Assembly (NCBI GenBank): GCA_902557705.1
Contig: CACEBI010000003.1
Span: 34,079-98,078 of the forward strand
Source of the DNA: an uncultured SAR86 cluster bacterium
GTDB taxonomy: Bacteria; Pseudomonadota; Gammaproteobacteria; Magnimaribacterales; D2472
DNA: 64,000 nt
Direction of reading: 5' to 3'
This document shows, piece after piece, positions 34,701-44,467 of the stretch; position 1 is the first letter of the stretch; the number at the start of each line of letters is the position of its first letter. The position numbers and the translations under genes were made by a program. The notes beneath the pieces were generated by a model. That model did not search any database. It was given only the letters and a program-made list of their open reading frames with translations, and was not told where the DNA came from.

Positions 34701-35796
34701 AAGCTTTTCTATCTAAATTATATTCTTCACAAATATCATCAATATCAGAACCAACTTTCTTAGAGTTATGCTTTATTGATAATTTATCAACAGAAAATCT
34801 TGGAGCCGGCGCCGGTTGATTAAATCCATCTATATCAACAAATGCATTCCTTGCAATATTATGATCATCTTTTTTAGCTTCATCCATATTTAATATTGGA
34901 GTCACACATCCATCAGTATCAGAAAAAATATTTACCCAATGATTTCTTGGCTTAGATTTAATTTTTTGTGCGATTAAATCTTTCAATTCTCCCCATATTT
35001 CTTTATTCATTTGGTCTTGAAACTTAGGATCATCTAATTCAAGCTTCTCTAATAAAATTGAATAAAATTGTGGCTCTATAGATCCAACAGCAAGATACTT
35101 ATTATCAGAACATTCATAAGTATTGTAAAAATGTGATGCTCCATCAAGAAAATTAGATTCTCTTTCATCTTTCCAATAACCCATTTCTTTTAATGAATAA
35201 AAAAAACTCATTAAAGATAGACTTCCATCAACCATTGCAGAATCAACCACCTGACCTTTTCCAGTTTTTATCGAATTTATAACAGCGGCAAGTATCCCCA
35301 TAGCAAGCATCATGCCCCCACCACCATAATCACCTACCAAGTTAAGTGGTATGGCTGGATTTGAATCTTTTTTTCCTATTGCATTTAATGCTCCAGATAA
35401 GCTGATATAGTTAATATCGTGTCCAGCTTTTTTAGACATAGGTCCATCCTGACCCCACCCCGTCATTCTTCCATAAACCAAAGCTTTATTGAGTTTCAAG
35501 CACTCTTCAGGACCTAGTCCTAATTTTTCCATAACACCTGGTCTAAAGCCTTCAAACAAAACATCGACTGAAGAAATTAATTTGAGTATTTCTCTAACTG
35601 ATTCAGGGTTTTTTAAATCTGCAACAATCGATCTTTTTGATCTGTTATGAATATCAAATTTATTATGAGAATCTTTGTCACCGATCCTGCTAAGTCTAAT
35701 TACATCTGCACCCATATCTGCAAGAAGCATTCCACAGTATGGGCCAGGACCAATACCTGAAAACTCTAAAACTGTTACACCCTTTAATGGACCCAT
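34693..35796 (-). CDS. CaiB/BaiF-family CoA-transferase, alpha-methylacyl-CoA racemase type
   Basis: A 367-residue class III CoA-transferase-fold protein. GPLKGVTVLEFSGIGPGPYCGMLLADMGADVIR is the N-terminal signature region (split here: LEFSGIGPGPYCGM, LADMGADVI). FEGFRPGVMEKLGLG and YGRMTGWGQDGP follow. GHDINYISLSGAL and the catalytic-type DYGGGGMMLAMGI are characteristic of alpha-methylacyl-CoA racemases. It would epimerise 2-methyl-branched acyl-CoAs. It is 9 bases downstream of the RND gene. Confidence 0.88.
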   Translation of the reverse strand: MGPLKGVTVLEFSGIGPGPYCGMLLADMGADVIRLSRIGDKDSHNKFDIHNRSKRSIVADLKNPESVREILKLISSVDVLFEGFRPGVMEKLGLGPEECLKLNKALVYGRMTGWGQDGPMSKKAGHDINYISLSGALNAIGKKDSNPAIPLNLVGDYGGGGMMLAMGILAAVINSIKTGKGQVVDSAMVDGSLSLMSFFYSLKEMGYWKDERESNFLDGASHFYNTYECSDNKYLAVGSIEPQFYSILLEKLELDDPKFQDQMNKEIWGELKDLIAQKIKSKPRNHWVNIFSDTDGCVTPILNMDEAKKDDHNIARNAFVDIDGFNQPAPAPRFSVDKLSIKHNSKKVGSDIDDICEEYNLDRKAFI

Positions 35797-35805
35797 TAGA
35801 ATATA

Positions 35806-38277
35806 TTATTGGAAAACTTTAAATTTAACCAATAAATTTGGAAGAAGAGATAACGAGGAAATGAAAGCTATTAACATAGCTAATGCAGTAAATATTCCAA
35901 AAAGTTGGGTTGGAAAAAAATTAGATAATGACAAAATTGAAAAGCCAGTTGCAATTGTAGCTGCAGTATAAAAAATAGCTCTTCCCGTAGTTGTATGAGC
36001 ATTTTGTAAAGCCATCTCAATTGAATTGGTAATTTTCATTTCTTTTTTATATCTGTAAATATAGTGAATAGTATTATCTACGGCCATTCCAACACTTATT
36101 GCTGCAACAGTTATAGTCATAATATCCAGGGGAATTTTTAATAATCCTAAGATACCCACAACAGAAGAAGCAACGAAAATATTAGGTATCAATCCGATAA
36201 CCATTACTTTAAATGACTTAAAGATTAATAAGAGCATAAAAGCAATGACACTAAATACTACAAGCAAAGAACCTATTTGTGATTGAAATAAAGATTGCAG
36301 CATATTGTTATAAAGAACTGCTAATCCAGTAATCTCAAATCTATCTTCTGATAAATTGAATTTTGTAATCAAATCATTATTAATCTTTTGTAATAACTCG
36401 TCTCTATTAAGATTCTCTGCTGATTCATTGACTCTTGTGGAGATTCTTACAACTGAGTCGTCTTTGTTTATATATGAGTAAAGCAATGTCTCTCTGATAT
36501 CTTCAGGTAACACAGATCTTAAGAGAGCTAGTTCTAGGTCGTTTAAATCTTCTCCGTCATTAATTAGTCTTGCAAGTTTGATACCACTGGCTACGCTCAG
36601 CACTTTACCAATCTCAGGAAGAGAATCTAAATAATCATGAATTTCTTCAAGCTCAGCTAATGAATATACATTCCACCAATAACCGGATGCACTACTACTT
36701 TCATCATCAAAAAGACTATCATCAAAAAATTCATCTTCAATTAAATCATCTGAAACTATAAATGATGGCTCTTTGATTATGATATCTAATGTTGCTGTGC
36801 CACCTAAATTTTTATCGATCTCCAACATGCCTTGATATATTTCAGTTTCTTCATCAAAGTAATCAATAAATCTATTTTCAACCACCAGCTTTGTTGTTCC
36901 AAATATTAGTACACAAAAAACAATAGTAAAAGTTAAATAGATATAGGTAGAGTATTTCTTAGAAATAGCTAGGATCCAATTAGTAATTTTATGAAGCGAT
37001 AAGTAATCTTTGCTTTTATTATTTTTAATTAAGCTTAATGAACTAGGCAAGAATGAAAAAGTAAAAATAAAGGCTATTGATATTCCAAATGCCATCATTT
37101 TTCCAAATTCAATAACTGGCTTTAACTCTCCTAAAAGTAATGATAAAAACGCTACAGCGGTTGTAAGGGCTGCAAAAAAGCAAGGCAAAAACATTTGTTC
37201 TACAGCATCTATTAATGATTTTTCATTATCTATTGAACCTTTTTGCAACTCATTAATTTTTACCAAGACATGAACTGTCAAAGAAATTGTCAAAATCAAT
37301 AACAAGGCAATAAAATTTGAAGATACAACACTTATTTTCCAATCCATATAACCAAGGAAGCCAGCGGTTACGAAAGTTGTTAAAAAAGCATTGGATATTG
37401 GGAGTATTACAAACCAAATATTTCCAAAGAAAAGAAACAGCATGATTGCAAAAACTGAAGCAACTGCAACACCAAAAACTACAAGATCAGACCTAATATA
37501 TTCCATCATATCTGAAGTAATCATTGCTGGGCCGCCTAGGTATAAAGTCGCATTATTTCTATGAACATCAAGAATGCTTCTTATCTCTGAAACTAAAGAA
37601 GAATTAAAATTAGATTCGTTGTCATTAAGTTCACTAATTCTCTTGTTAATACTTTCTAGGTCATCTTGAAGTAACGTTTTTGTCTCATTTGTTATGGGTT
37701 CTTTAGATTTAAGTATGTCTAAAATTCGATAACGATCTGTAATCAGTAAGTCATACTCATCGTTACCTCTTAAAACAATTTGCATTGCAGTAGTAGAGCC
37801 ATCTTTACTGATAATCAAATCCCGATAAATAGGATTATTTATGATTTCTTGTTTTGCTTTGCTTAGATCAATACCTTCAGTTCTTAAGTCTTTTAAATTG
37901 TCAGCCACTTCAGTAAGTCCTACTTTTGGTTGAAAAAAGATTGGCGCATCTAATAGTGATAAAACCGAATCAACACCATCTAATTTTGACAATGATTCTT
38001 CAATTTGAGAAAGCTGATTTAATGATTGATATGAAAAAAGTTCAAAATCAGGCTTAAAAGTAACTATTAAAAAACTGGAGTCTCCAAACTCCTTCTCATT
38101 TTCTCTATAAGTTTTTAATGATTCGTCACCCTCTAAAACCAATGCATCAGAAGATGCATCTAACTTAAAATTTGAGATACCTTGTGATGCAATCAAAATT
38201 ACTAATAAAACAGCAGATAATATTAATAAAGGATTTTTAATAACGAAAATTGAATATTTTGATATTAAATTTTTCAT
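35806..38277 (-). CDS. RND/MMPL-family membrane transporter
   Basis: An 823-residue inner-membrane protein with the RND layout: one membrane helix, a large loop (~residues 35-255), five to six helices, a second loop, then six helices. The repeated GMAVDNTIHYIYRY (second half) and the AALTTAVAFLSLLLGELKPV and TGRAIFYTAATIATGFSIL segments are typical of MMPL/hopanoid-type exporters. No membrane-fusion protein is adjacent, as is usual for this branch, which moves lipids or hydrophobic compounds. It starts 1 base after the bolA stop. Confidence 0.9.
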   Translation of the reverse strand: MKNLISKYSIFVIKNPLLILSAVLLVILIASQGISNFKLDASSDALVLEGDESLKTYRENEKEFGDSSFLIVTFKPDFELFSYQSLNQLSQIEESLSKLDGVDSVLSLLDAPIFFQPKVGLTEVADNLKDLRTEGIDLSKAKQEIINNPIYRDLIISKDGSTTAMQIVLRGNDEYDLLITDRYRILDILKSKEPITNETKTLLQDDLESINKRISELNDNESNFNSSLVSEIRSILDVHRNNATLYLGGPAMITSDMMEYIRSDLVVFGVAVASVFAIMLFLFFGNIWFVILPISNAFLTTFVTAGFLGYMDWKISVVSSNFIALLLILTISLTVHVLVKINELQKGSIDNEKSLIDAVEQMFLPCFFAALTTAVAFLSLLLGELKPVIEFGKMMAFGISIAFIFTFSFLPSSLSLIKNNKSKDYLSLHKITNWILAISKKYSTYIYLTFTIVFCVLIFGTTKLVVENRFIDYFDEETEIYQGMLEIDKNLGGTATLDIIIKEPSFIVSDDLIEDEFFDDSLFDDESSSASGYWWNVYSLAELEEIHDYLDSLPEIGKVLSVASGIKLARLINDGEDLNDLELALLRSVLPEDIRETLLYSYINKDDSVVRISTRVNESAENLNRDELLQKINNDLITKFNLSEDRFEITGLAVLYNNMLQSLFQSQIGSLLVVFSVIAFMLLLIFKSFKVMVIGLIPNIFVASSVVGILGLLKIPLDIMTITVAAISVGMAVDNTIHYIYRYKKEMKITNSIEMALQNAHTTTGRAIFYTAATIATGFSILSLSNFFPTQLFGIFTALAMLIAFISSLSLLPNLLVKFKVFQ

Positions 38278-38278
38278 A

Positions 38279-38590
38279 TCATTTTTTATGGGCGCACTCA
38301 GGTGAATCTAGAATGGCTGGATTCAATTTAAATTCATCATCATTGAAAGATTGTATAGAAAGAGCATGAATATCATTCATGATAGAACCTAAATGCATAT
38401 AGACAAGCTTGTGTCTTTGCACCTGAGATAAATTATTAAAATCATTGCTAACAATAACAATTTTAAAATGGCTTTCTGCATCTTCTGGAACATTGTGCAT
38501 AAAGCTTTCATTAAGAATCTTTAATGAAGATATATTCATGCATTCATTAAGGGTATTAATGATTTTATTTTTAACAGATCCCTCATTCAT
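38279..38590 (-). CDS. bolA: BolA-family protein
   Basis: A 103-residue BolA domain. NESFMHNVPEDAESHFKIVIVS matches the E. coli BolA core, with the conserved His of the loop and C-terminal His (SIMNDIHALSIQSF). BolA proteins form [2Fe-2S] heterodimers with CGFS glutaredoxins such as the GrxD in this window, and affect envelope and stress responses. Probably co-transcribed with the RND gene, which starts 1 base beyond. Confidence 0.95.
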   Translation of the reverse strand: MNEGSVKNKIINTLNECMNISSLKILNESFMHNVPEDAESHFKIVIVSNDFNNLSQVQRHKLVYMHLGSIMNDIHALSIQSFNDDEFKLNPAILDSPECAHKK

Positions 38591-38641
38591 AATAACTGCA
38601 TTATAAATGAATATATCTTGGAAACTTATTTTATAAGGAAA

Positions 38642-39109
38642 TTAAGGGTAATCGCGGCCTAGCAATTTGTTGTAAAACAGTGCAAATAAGATTATAACAA
38701 CAGCTCCTAAGGCAACGGGCATTAAAACAAAGGATAATCCCTTACCACCAAGAATTGCAATAATTGGATTTGCACCAGCCGGCGGATGAATTGAATCAAA
38801 AGTTGCCATAACAAAAACTGCTAGACCCACAGCAATTCCAAGAGAAATAAATGAAGATCCCATTAATGCAAATATTACTACCCCGCTTAAAGCTGATAAT
38901 GTATGGCCTAAAAAAATATTCTTTGGTTCTGCAAGTGGACTATTATGAACTGCCATCACTAAAACCATACTTGCTCCAAAAGGAGGTATTAGCCATATAT
39001 CCCCATATTCTGAGAAATGAAGAAATGAAAGTAAGCTGATACATAAAAATGCACCAAATGCAGATAAAAAATTATCTAATATAGTTTTTTTATTAAATAT
39101 TTTTTTCAT
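38642..39109 (-). CDS. HPP-family membrane protein
   Basis: A 155-residue protein with four membrane helices. The HPP signature is in FDSIHPPAGANPI, with LIPPFGASMVLVMAVHNSPLAEPKNI preceding (PFGAS and SPLAEP motifs). Family members have been linked to nitrite transport in plastids and cyanobacteria, but the bacterial role is not settled. Confidence 0.9.
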   Translation of the reverse strand: MKKIFNKKTILDNFLSAFGAFLCISLLSFLHFSEYGDIWLIPPFGASMVLVMAVHNSPLAEPKNIFLGHTLSALSGVVIFALMGSSFISLGIAVGLAVFVMATFDSIHPPAGANPIIAILGGKGLSFVLMPVALGAVVIILFALFYNKLLGRDYP

Positions 39110-39156
39110 ATTTTAAGATTAACTTATTTTCAAAAAATTAGATATTAACTATTTAA

Positions 39157-39339
39157 TCATCCATCGTGCGGTTGTTGATTGATTGTTTCAATTAGGAGTG
39201 CTATTTCCTCCCACTTTGCCCATTCAACTGAATTTAAGATTGCTGCATATTCAGCAGCACGTAACATCGCAATAGTTTGAGCCTCATCTCCATATTGCGT
39301 AATTAATGAAATAGCTATTTGCCTAAGGTTTTCTTTCAT
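39157..39339 (-). CDS. Small hypothetical protein
   Basis: A 60-residue, mostly helical protein with no cysteine, no signal and no recognised domain (YGDEAQTIAMLRAAEYAA is its most distinctive stretch). It has ordinary amino-acid composition and sits in an otherwise unfilled gap between hppA-like and glycosyltransferase genes. I regard it as probably real, but the evidence is only the open frame and spacing. Confidence 0.5.
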   Translation of the reverse strand: MKENLRQIAISLITQYGDEAQTIAMLRAAEYAAILNSVEWAKWEEIALLIETINQQPHDG

Positions 39340-39396
39340 CTTAAAAAGATATTATCAAGAGATATCAGATAAAAATAGATTTATACTTATTACACT

Positions 39397-40374
39397 ATGA
39401 ATATATTATGGATCAAAGATGGTAAAAAAGGTCATGAAAAGCAAGTTCAAGCCTTACTCGAAGAACTATCAAAAACCATAGATATTAAAATTTATCAAGA
39501 AGACTACCATATAAGCTCGCTAAAAAGATTTTTTGATATATTTCATCATTCGACATCATATGTGTTCAGAAAATATGATTCATGCAAGATCATAAAAAGC
39601 TATAATCAAAATGACATTCATCTTGTAATTGGAGCCGGAAGCAATATTCACACTAGATTACTATTATTAAAAAAATTTCTTAAAAATATCTACAATAAAG
39701 ATATTATTGCTATAAGTGTATTAACACCAAGCCTTTTTAAAGATGAGTTTAATTTTATCTGTGCGCCCAATCATGATGAAATAAAACTTAGTAATATAAA
39801 AAATACTATCTTTTTTGAAGGATCATTAGCCAAAGTTTCTATCCAAGAGCCAGACGATAGTATTGGTCTGATTGGTTTAGGTGGTATTAATAATCATTTT
39901 ATCTTCAATGAAGATGATTTAATTAAACAAATTGAATACATCTTAAGCTTATATCCAAATAAAGATTGGTATTTATTTTCATCTAGAAGAACTTCAGATT
40001 TAATGATTGATAAGATTAAAACACTAACTAATTCATTTTCAAATTTAATTGTTGCTCATGAGAATTTTGATGAAATTATTAAACACGCATCAATTAAGTT
40101 TATAACTCAAGACAGCATGAATATGGTTTATGAAAGCCTATCAACGAAAGGTCAAACTTTTGTATTTAACATGAAATACAAAAATGAAAATAAAATCACC
40201 AAACAGATAAAGAAACTAATAGAAAATAAACAGATTGGTTATATCGAAAATATAGCAATGTCAGATGGCCTGAAAAAAATTAAAATACAACCACAAAATC
40301 CACACTATGAAGTATTTGCAGAGGTTGAAAAATTATCTTTTCAGCTTGCAGGCAAACTTAAAACACTAAAATGA
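39397..40374 (+). CDS. ELM1/GtrOC1-like glycosyltransferase-fold protein
   Basis: A 325-residue protein starting MNILWIKDGKKGHEKQ. It resembles the bacterial 'mitochondrial fission ELM1' family (DUF1022), which has a GT-B-like fold. VIGAGSNIHTRLL, LGGINNHF, LFSSRRTS and ITQDSMNMVYESL (a nucleotide-sugar-site-like C-terminal segment) match that family. Bacterial members are implicated in lipopolysaccharide or cell-surface glycan synthesis; the reaction here is unknown. It overlaps the next glycosyltransferase gene by 4 bases. Confidence 0.8.
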   Translation: MNILWIKDGKKGHEKQVQALLEELSKTIDIKIYQEDYHISSLKRFFDIFHHSTSYVFRKYDSCKIIKSYNQNDIHLVIGAGSNIHTRLLLLKKFLKNIYNKDIIAISVLTPSLFKDEFNFICAPNHDEIKLSNIKNTIFFEGSLAKVSIQEPDDSIGLIGLGGINNHFIFNEDDLIKQIEYILSLYPNKDWYLFSSRRTSDLMIDKIKTLTNSFSNLIVAHENFDEIIKHASIKFITQDSMNMVYESLSTKGQTFVFNMKYKNENKITKQIKKLIENKQIGYIENIAMSDGLKKIKIQPQNPHYEVFAEVEKLSFQLAGKLKTLK

Positions 40375-41342
40375 AAATTGCACACCTCGTATTAAGTAAT
40401 GTCTATGCTGGCATTGAGCAGCATGTTAATGAGTTAATTTTAGAACAACAAAAAGAATGTGAAGTTATATTAATATGCAATGGTGAAATAAAAGATAAGT
40501 TTGATAGCTCTAATATAGTAATCATAAAAAATTTTAGTAGGAAATCACCACTTGGCTTATTGAAATTATTTTTATTAATTAAAAAAATGAATCTTGATCT
40601 TATTCACACTCATGGATCTAAGACTTCAAGCATAATTAATTTAATTAGAAAATTAATAAATATAAAACATGTTGCAACTGCACATGGTATAAAAAAGAAA
40701 GCCACTCCTTTTTTAAAAGCTGATAGATTAATTGCTGTAAGTTCAAAAATTCAAGACTCAATAGAAAGAGATTCAATAAAGATTAATAATTGGTGGTCAC
40801 CTATTCTTCCAAATAATTTAAATAAAAAAAGTAAAAATGTAATAGCGGTTGGAAGATTAGAAAAAGTTAAAGGTTTTGATTTATTAATAGAATCATGGAA
40901 AAACATATCATTTAATTTAATTATTATTGGGAGTGGTAAAGAATATTCAAACTTGAATCAGTTGATAAAAAATCTTGGTCTTGATGATAGGATTCAAATA
41001 ATTAATGAAGTTTCTCAAAATAAACTCATTGAATATTATCAACAGGCATCAATGTTAGTTATCTCATCAAGAAATGAAGGCGGTCCAAGAGTTGCTTTAG
41101 AAGCCTTATATTTAGAAATACCAGTTATTTCTACAGATGTAGGCCATATGAGTGAAATTTTACCTAAAGAATTACTAGCAAAACCAAATGATCTTGCTTC
41201 ATTGACAGATCTGGTAGAAAGATATGTTGGTAATCCCGACTATAATCAAGAGGCAATATATCAATATATTGCTGAGGAGTTTTCATTATCTGCTAAGGCT
41301 CATCAAACTATAGATGTTTATAAAGAATTACTCATATCTTAA
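40371..41342 (+). CDS. Family 1/4-type glycosyltransferase
   Basis: A 323-residue GT-B glycosyltransferase. The N-terminal half has MKIAHLVLSNVYAGIEQHV and DLIHTHGSK. The C-terminal half has VIAVGRLEKVKGFDLLIESW and the donor-binding ISSRNEGGPRVALEALYLEIPVIST, the EX7E-type element. It is coupled to the ELM1-like gene, and together they look like a surface-glycan pair. Its end overlaps the convergent permease gene by 15 bases. Confidence 0.93.
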   Translation: MKIAHLVLSNVYAGIEQHVNELILEQQKECEVILICNGEIKDKFDSSNIVIIKNFSRKSPLGLLKLFLLIKKMNLDLIHTHGSKTSSIINLIRKLINIKHVATAHGIKKKATPFLKADRLIAVSSKIQDSIERDSIKINNWWSPILPNNLNKKSKNVIAVGRLEKVKGFDLLIESWKNISFNLIIIGSGKEYSNLNQLIKNLGLDDRIQIINEVSQNKLIEYYQQASMLVISSRNEGGPRVALEALYLEIPVISTDVGHMSEILPKELLAKPNDLASLTDLVERYVGNPDYNQEAIYQYIAEEFSLSAKAHQTIDVYKELLIS

Positions 41343-42536
41343 TGAGATAGCTGGATCAAGCTTTGCAGCTTTTCTTGCTGGCCAAATTCCAAAAAATAAA
41401 CCAACCATGGCAGAAAAGGTAATCGAACCAATAATTGCACTAAACGGCATAGCAAAAGGCCAATCCTGAAGAGAAGCAAGTAAATATAAAATACTTGTCC
41501 CTAGAACAACTCCTATACAACCTCCAATAACACAAAGTAAAATCGCTTCAACTATAAATTGAGACATAATAGCCTTATGGGTTGCTCCTAATGCTTTTCT
41601 AAGACCTATTTCTCTTGTTCTTTCAGTTACAGATACAAGCATAATATTCATCACACCAATGCCACCAACAACTAAACTAATTCCAGCAATACCTGCAATC
41701 AAAGCAGTAAAAATTCCTGTTGCTTGTCTTCTAAGGTCTGAAAACTGACTATAGTCATTAATATTAAAATCATTATCTGCACCAGGACCAATATCATGCT
41801 GAGCTCTTAAAATTCTTTCTATAGACATCATGATTTCATCTACGTTAGCGTTCTTTTCAACACCTACATTGATTGAATCTACATTTTTAGTACCAAATAA
41901 TCTTTGAGCTCCAGTCAAAAGAGGAACATATAATTCTTCATCTGGACTTTGCCAACCAGTATTACCCTCCTCTTCGAGAACTCCTATTACTTTATATCCG
42001 GTACCCGCAATAAGAACCTCTTTATCTAAAATATTTTGTGGGCTTGTTTTTAGTTCTTTGGGAACAGCTGAGCCAAGAACTACAACTCTTTTTCTACCAA
42101 AATTTTCTTCTTCACTAAAAATCCGTCCATACTCAATATCATAGCCCCTTACTTTGAAGTGAATAGGCAAGTTACCCCGTATTCTTTGATTAATATTAGC
42201 GTTATTAAATTTTACTTGTCTGTTTCTTGAAATATATGGTGATACCATCCAATTGTGTTCTTTATTTTTAGCAAGAGCTTCGGCATCTTTTATATCTAAA
42301 GGTATGAAGCCTTTTGTGACAGCCCCTCTTCTGTTTTGCCCAGGACTAACAACAAGTGTTCTTGGACCAAAATCATCAATTTGAGCATCTAATGCTTTAT
42401 TAGCACTAGAACCAAGACCAATAACAGCTATAACTGCAGCAGTTCCAATTATAATTGCTAATGTTGTTAAAAAAGATCTAACAATATTAGACCTTATAGA
42501 GGTTGAAGCAGATTTTAATGATTCTTTTATCAGCAT
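41328..42536 (-). CDS. MacB-type ABC permease (FtsX-like)
   Basis: A 402-residue permease: one N-terminal membrane helix, a periplasmic domain (residues ~45-275) and three C-terminal helices with GVMNIMLVSVTERTREIGLRKALGA, the FtsX/MacB signature. It lacks a fused ATPase, which is encoded separately at 43745. It overlaps the MacA-like gene by one base (stop/start). With the two upstream genes it makes a tripartite efflux or lipoprotein-type export system; no outer-membrane TolC is in the window. Confidence 0.92.
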   Translation of the reverse strand: MLIKESLKSASTSIRSNIVRSFLTTLAIIIGTAAVIAVIGLGSSANKALDAQIDDFGPRTLVVSPGQNRRGAVTKGFIPLDIKDAEALAKNKEHNWMVSPYISRNRQVKFNNANINQRIRGNLPIHFKVRGYDIEYGRIFSEEENFGRKRVVVLGSAVPKELKTSPQNILDKEVLIAGTGYKVIGVLEEEGNTGWQSPDEELYVPLLTGAQRLFGTKNVDSINVGVEKNANVDEIMMSIERILRAQHDIGPGADNDFNINDYSQFSDLRRQATGIFTALIAGIAGISLVVGGIGVMNIMLVSVTERTREIGLRKALGATHKAIMSQFIVEAILLCVIGGCIGVVLGTSILYLLASLQDWPFAMPFSAIIGSITFSAMVGLFFGIWPARKAAKLDPAISLRYE

Positions 42537-43735
42537 TATCCGAAACTAAATGATGCTTGAACTCTTTCTTTAAATCTTTTTTGATAATCGAATAAACTTT
42601 TGCTTGGCAAAATAAAGACCGTGTCCTCTTTATTTAATCCGCTGACTATTTCAACATAAGATAAGTCAGAAACACCAATTTTTACCCAAGTTAATTCAGG
42701 TCCATTTTTTGATTCCTTTATAACAATAAAACGATTAAAGTTTTCACCATCAAGTCTTTCTTTAAGAAACTCATCTACTTCATCTTTTGATATATTTAGA
42801 ATACTTGCTGCAGTATAAATATCTTTTCTAGTTCTCAAAGACATAGTTGGGGTGCTGAGAGTTACTTCTTTATTAAGCACTTCGATAACAACATCAGTAT
42901 TCATACCTAATAAAAGCAGATTTTCATCATTTTCAATGTCTATCAAAACTGGAAATGTTGTTACATTTTGTTCAATTTTTGCTTGCGGTTCAATTTTTGA
43001 TACGACACCAAAAAACTCTTTATCTCTATAGGCAGCTACCTTGATTGAAACAACTTGACCTATTGAAACTTTCCCAACATCAATTTCATCAACCAGCGCT
43101 CTTACTCTAACTTTAGCAAGGTCTGCCATAGTCATCAAAATAGTTCCACCTCCTACTGCAGATGTTGGTGAAGATATAACTTGCCCAACTTCAACAGGCC
43201 TAGAAATAATTGTTCCTTGAACAGGCGATCTTACAATGGTGTCATCTAGTGCAATTTTTGCATTCTCAAAAGAAACTTCAGTTCTTACTAATGTTGATTT
43301 AGCTTGAGCAAAGCTTTCTTGAATGTCCTCAAAATCCTTATCAGAGATACTGGCATTTGCATGCAACTCTTTACCTCTTTCATATTGAGATTCTGCGTTT
43401 TCTAATCTTACTTTTGCTGCCTCTAGATCTGACTTAGCCTGATCTAAAATATTTTTAGGAGTTCTCTGATCAATCTGTCCTAGGATTGATCCTTTTTCTA
43501 CCAGGTCACCAACTTCAGCACCTAAAAATAATATTTCGCCTGATGCTTTAGATTTAATTTCAACAGATGAAATAGCTTCAATGATTCCAGAAGCCTCAAT
43601 AGAGAGTTCTAATTGTTTCGTTGTTACATTTTCTTTTTTATAAAAAGTTGTTGGTTGAACTGGTTCATTATCTGAACCACAAGAGATAACAATTACAGTT
43701 AGTATCGGTAGGTAAAATATTTTTTTTAATTTCAT
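42536..43735 (-). CDS. MacA/HlyD-type periplasmic adaptor lipoprotein
   Basis: A 399-residue adaptor. The signal sequence ends in a lipobox (VISCGS, Cys near residue 19), so the protein is probably lipid-anchored. A biotinyl-lipoyl-like half (GIIEAISSVEIKSKASGEIL), an alpha-helical coiled-coil hairpin (residues ~100-170), the second lipoyl half (VRSPVQGTIISRPVEVGQVI) and beta-barrel domains follow in order. Partner of the flanking ABC genes. Confidence 0.92.
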   Translation of the reverse strand: MKLKKIFYLPILTVIVISCGSDNEPVQPTTFYKKENVTTKQLELSIEASGIIEAISSVEIKSKASGEILFLGAEVGDLVEKGSILGQIDQRTPKNILDQAKSDLEAAKVRLENAESQYERGKELHANASISDKDFEDIQESFAQAKSTLVRTEVSFENAKIALDDTIVRSPVQGTIISRPVEVGQVISSPTSAVGGGTILMTMADLAKVRVRALVDEIDVGKVSIGQVVSIKVAAYRDKEFFGVVSKIEPQAKIEQNVTTFPVLIDIENDENLLLLGMNTDVVIEVLNKEVTLSTPTMSLRTRKDIYTAASILNISKDEVDEFLKERLDGENFNRFIVIKESKNGPELTWVKIGVSDLSYVEIVSGLNKEDTVFILPSKSLFDYQKRFKERVQASFSFG

Positions 43736-43744
43736 ATTATCGTT

Positions 43745-44419
43745 TTATATCTTTAAATCTGATTCTATTAATCCATCTTTAATATTTATTATACGCTTAG
43801 ATTGACGGGCTACATCTTCTTCATGGGTAATTAATATTATAGTTTGACCTTGTCTATTTAGCTCTTTAAACAAATTCATAACATCATCGCCAGTTTTTGA
43901 ATCTAAATTTCCAGTTGGTTCATCTGCAAATAAGATACTAGGTTGATTAACCAAGGCTCTTGCAATAGCGACTCTTTGTTGTTGACCTCCTGATAACTCA
44001 GATGGCCCATGATTCATTCGATCAGTTAAACCGACCTGATCTAAGACATGCTTAGCCCTTTTTGTTGCTTCATCTATATTTGTCCCAGCGTATTTGGTTG
44101 GTAACAACACATTGTCTAATGCAGAATTCTTTGCCAATAAGTGGAATGATTGAAAAACAAATCCAATTTCTTGATTTCTAATTCTAGCTAATGCATCATC
44201 ATCAAGTTCACTTACGAGTTGGTTGTTAAGGTGATAGTTACCGCTTGTAGGTGTATCAAGGCATCCAATAATATTCATAAGGGTTGTTTTACCCGAACCA
44301 GAAGGCCCCATGATAGATACAAAATCTTCCTTTTCTACTTTAAGATTTATACCTTTTAATGCTTCAACTTTTTGTTGCCCGAGTTGAAATACTTTTTTAA
44401 TATTTGATACTTCTATCAT
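43745..44419 (-). CDS. ABC transporter ATP-binding protein (MacB/LolD-like)
   Basis: A 224-residue ATPase with Walker A GPSGSGKTTLMN near residue 40, the signature LSGGQQQRVAIARAL, and Walker B ILFADEPTGNLD. The DEPTGNLDSKTG segment is characteristic of the MacB/LolD/FtsE branch. First gene of the ATPase-adaptor-permease operon. Confidence 0.95.
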   Translation of the reverse strand: MIEVSNIKKVFQLGQQKVEALKGINLKVEKEDFVSIMGPSGSGKTTLMNIIGCLDTPTSGNYHLNNQLVSELDDDALARIRNQEIGFVFQSFHLLAKNSALDNVLLPTKYAGTNIDEATKRAKHVLDQVGLTDRMNHGPSELSGGQQQRVAIARALVNQPSILFADEPTGNLDSKTGDDVMNLFKELNRQGQTIILITHEEDVARQSKRIINIKDGLIESDLKI

Positions 44420-44467
44420 GATTTATTTTGACACGTATTTACGTTAAAAGTTCATTAAATTAAAGGT

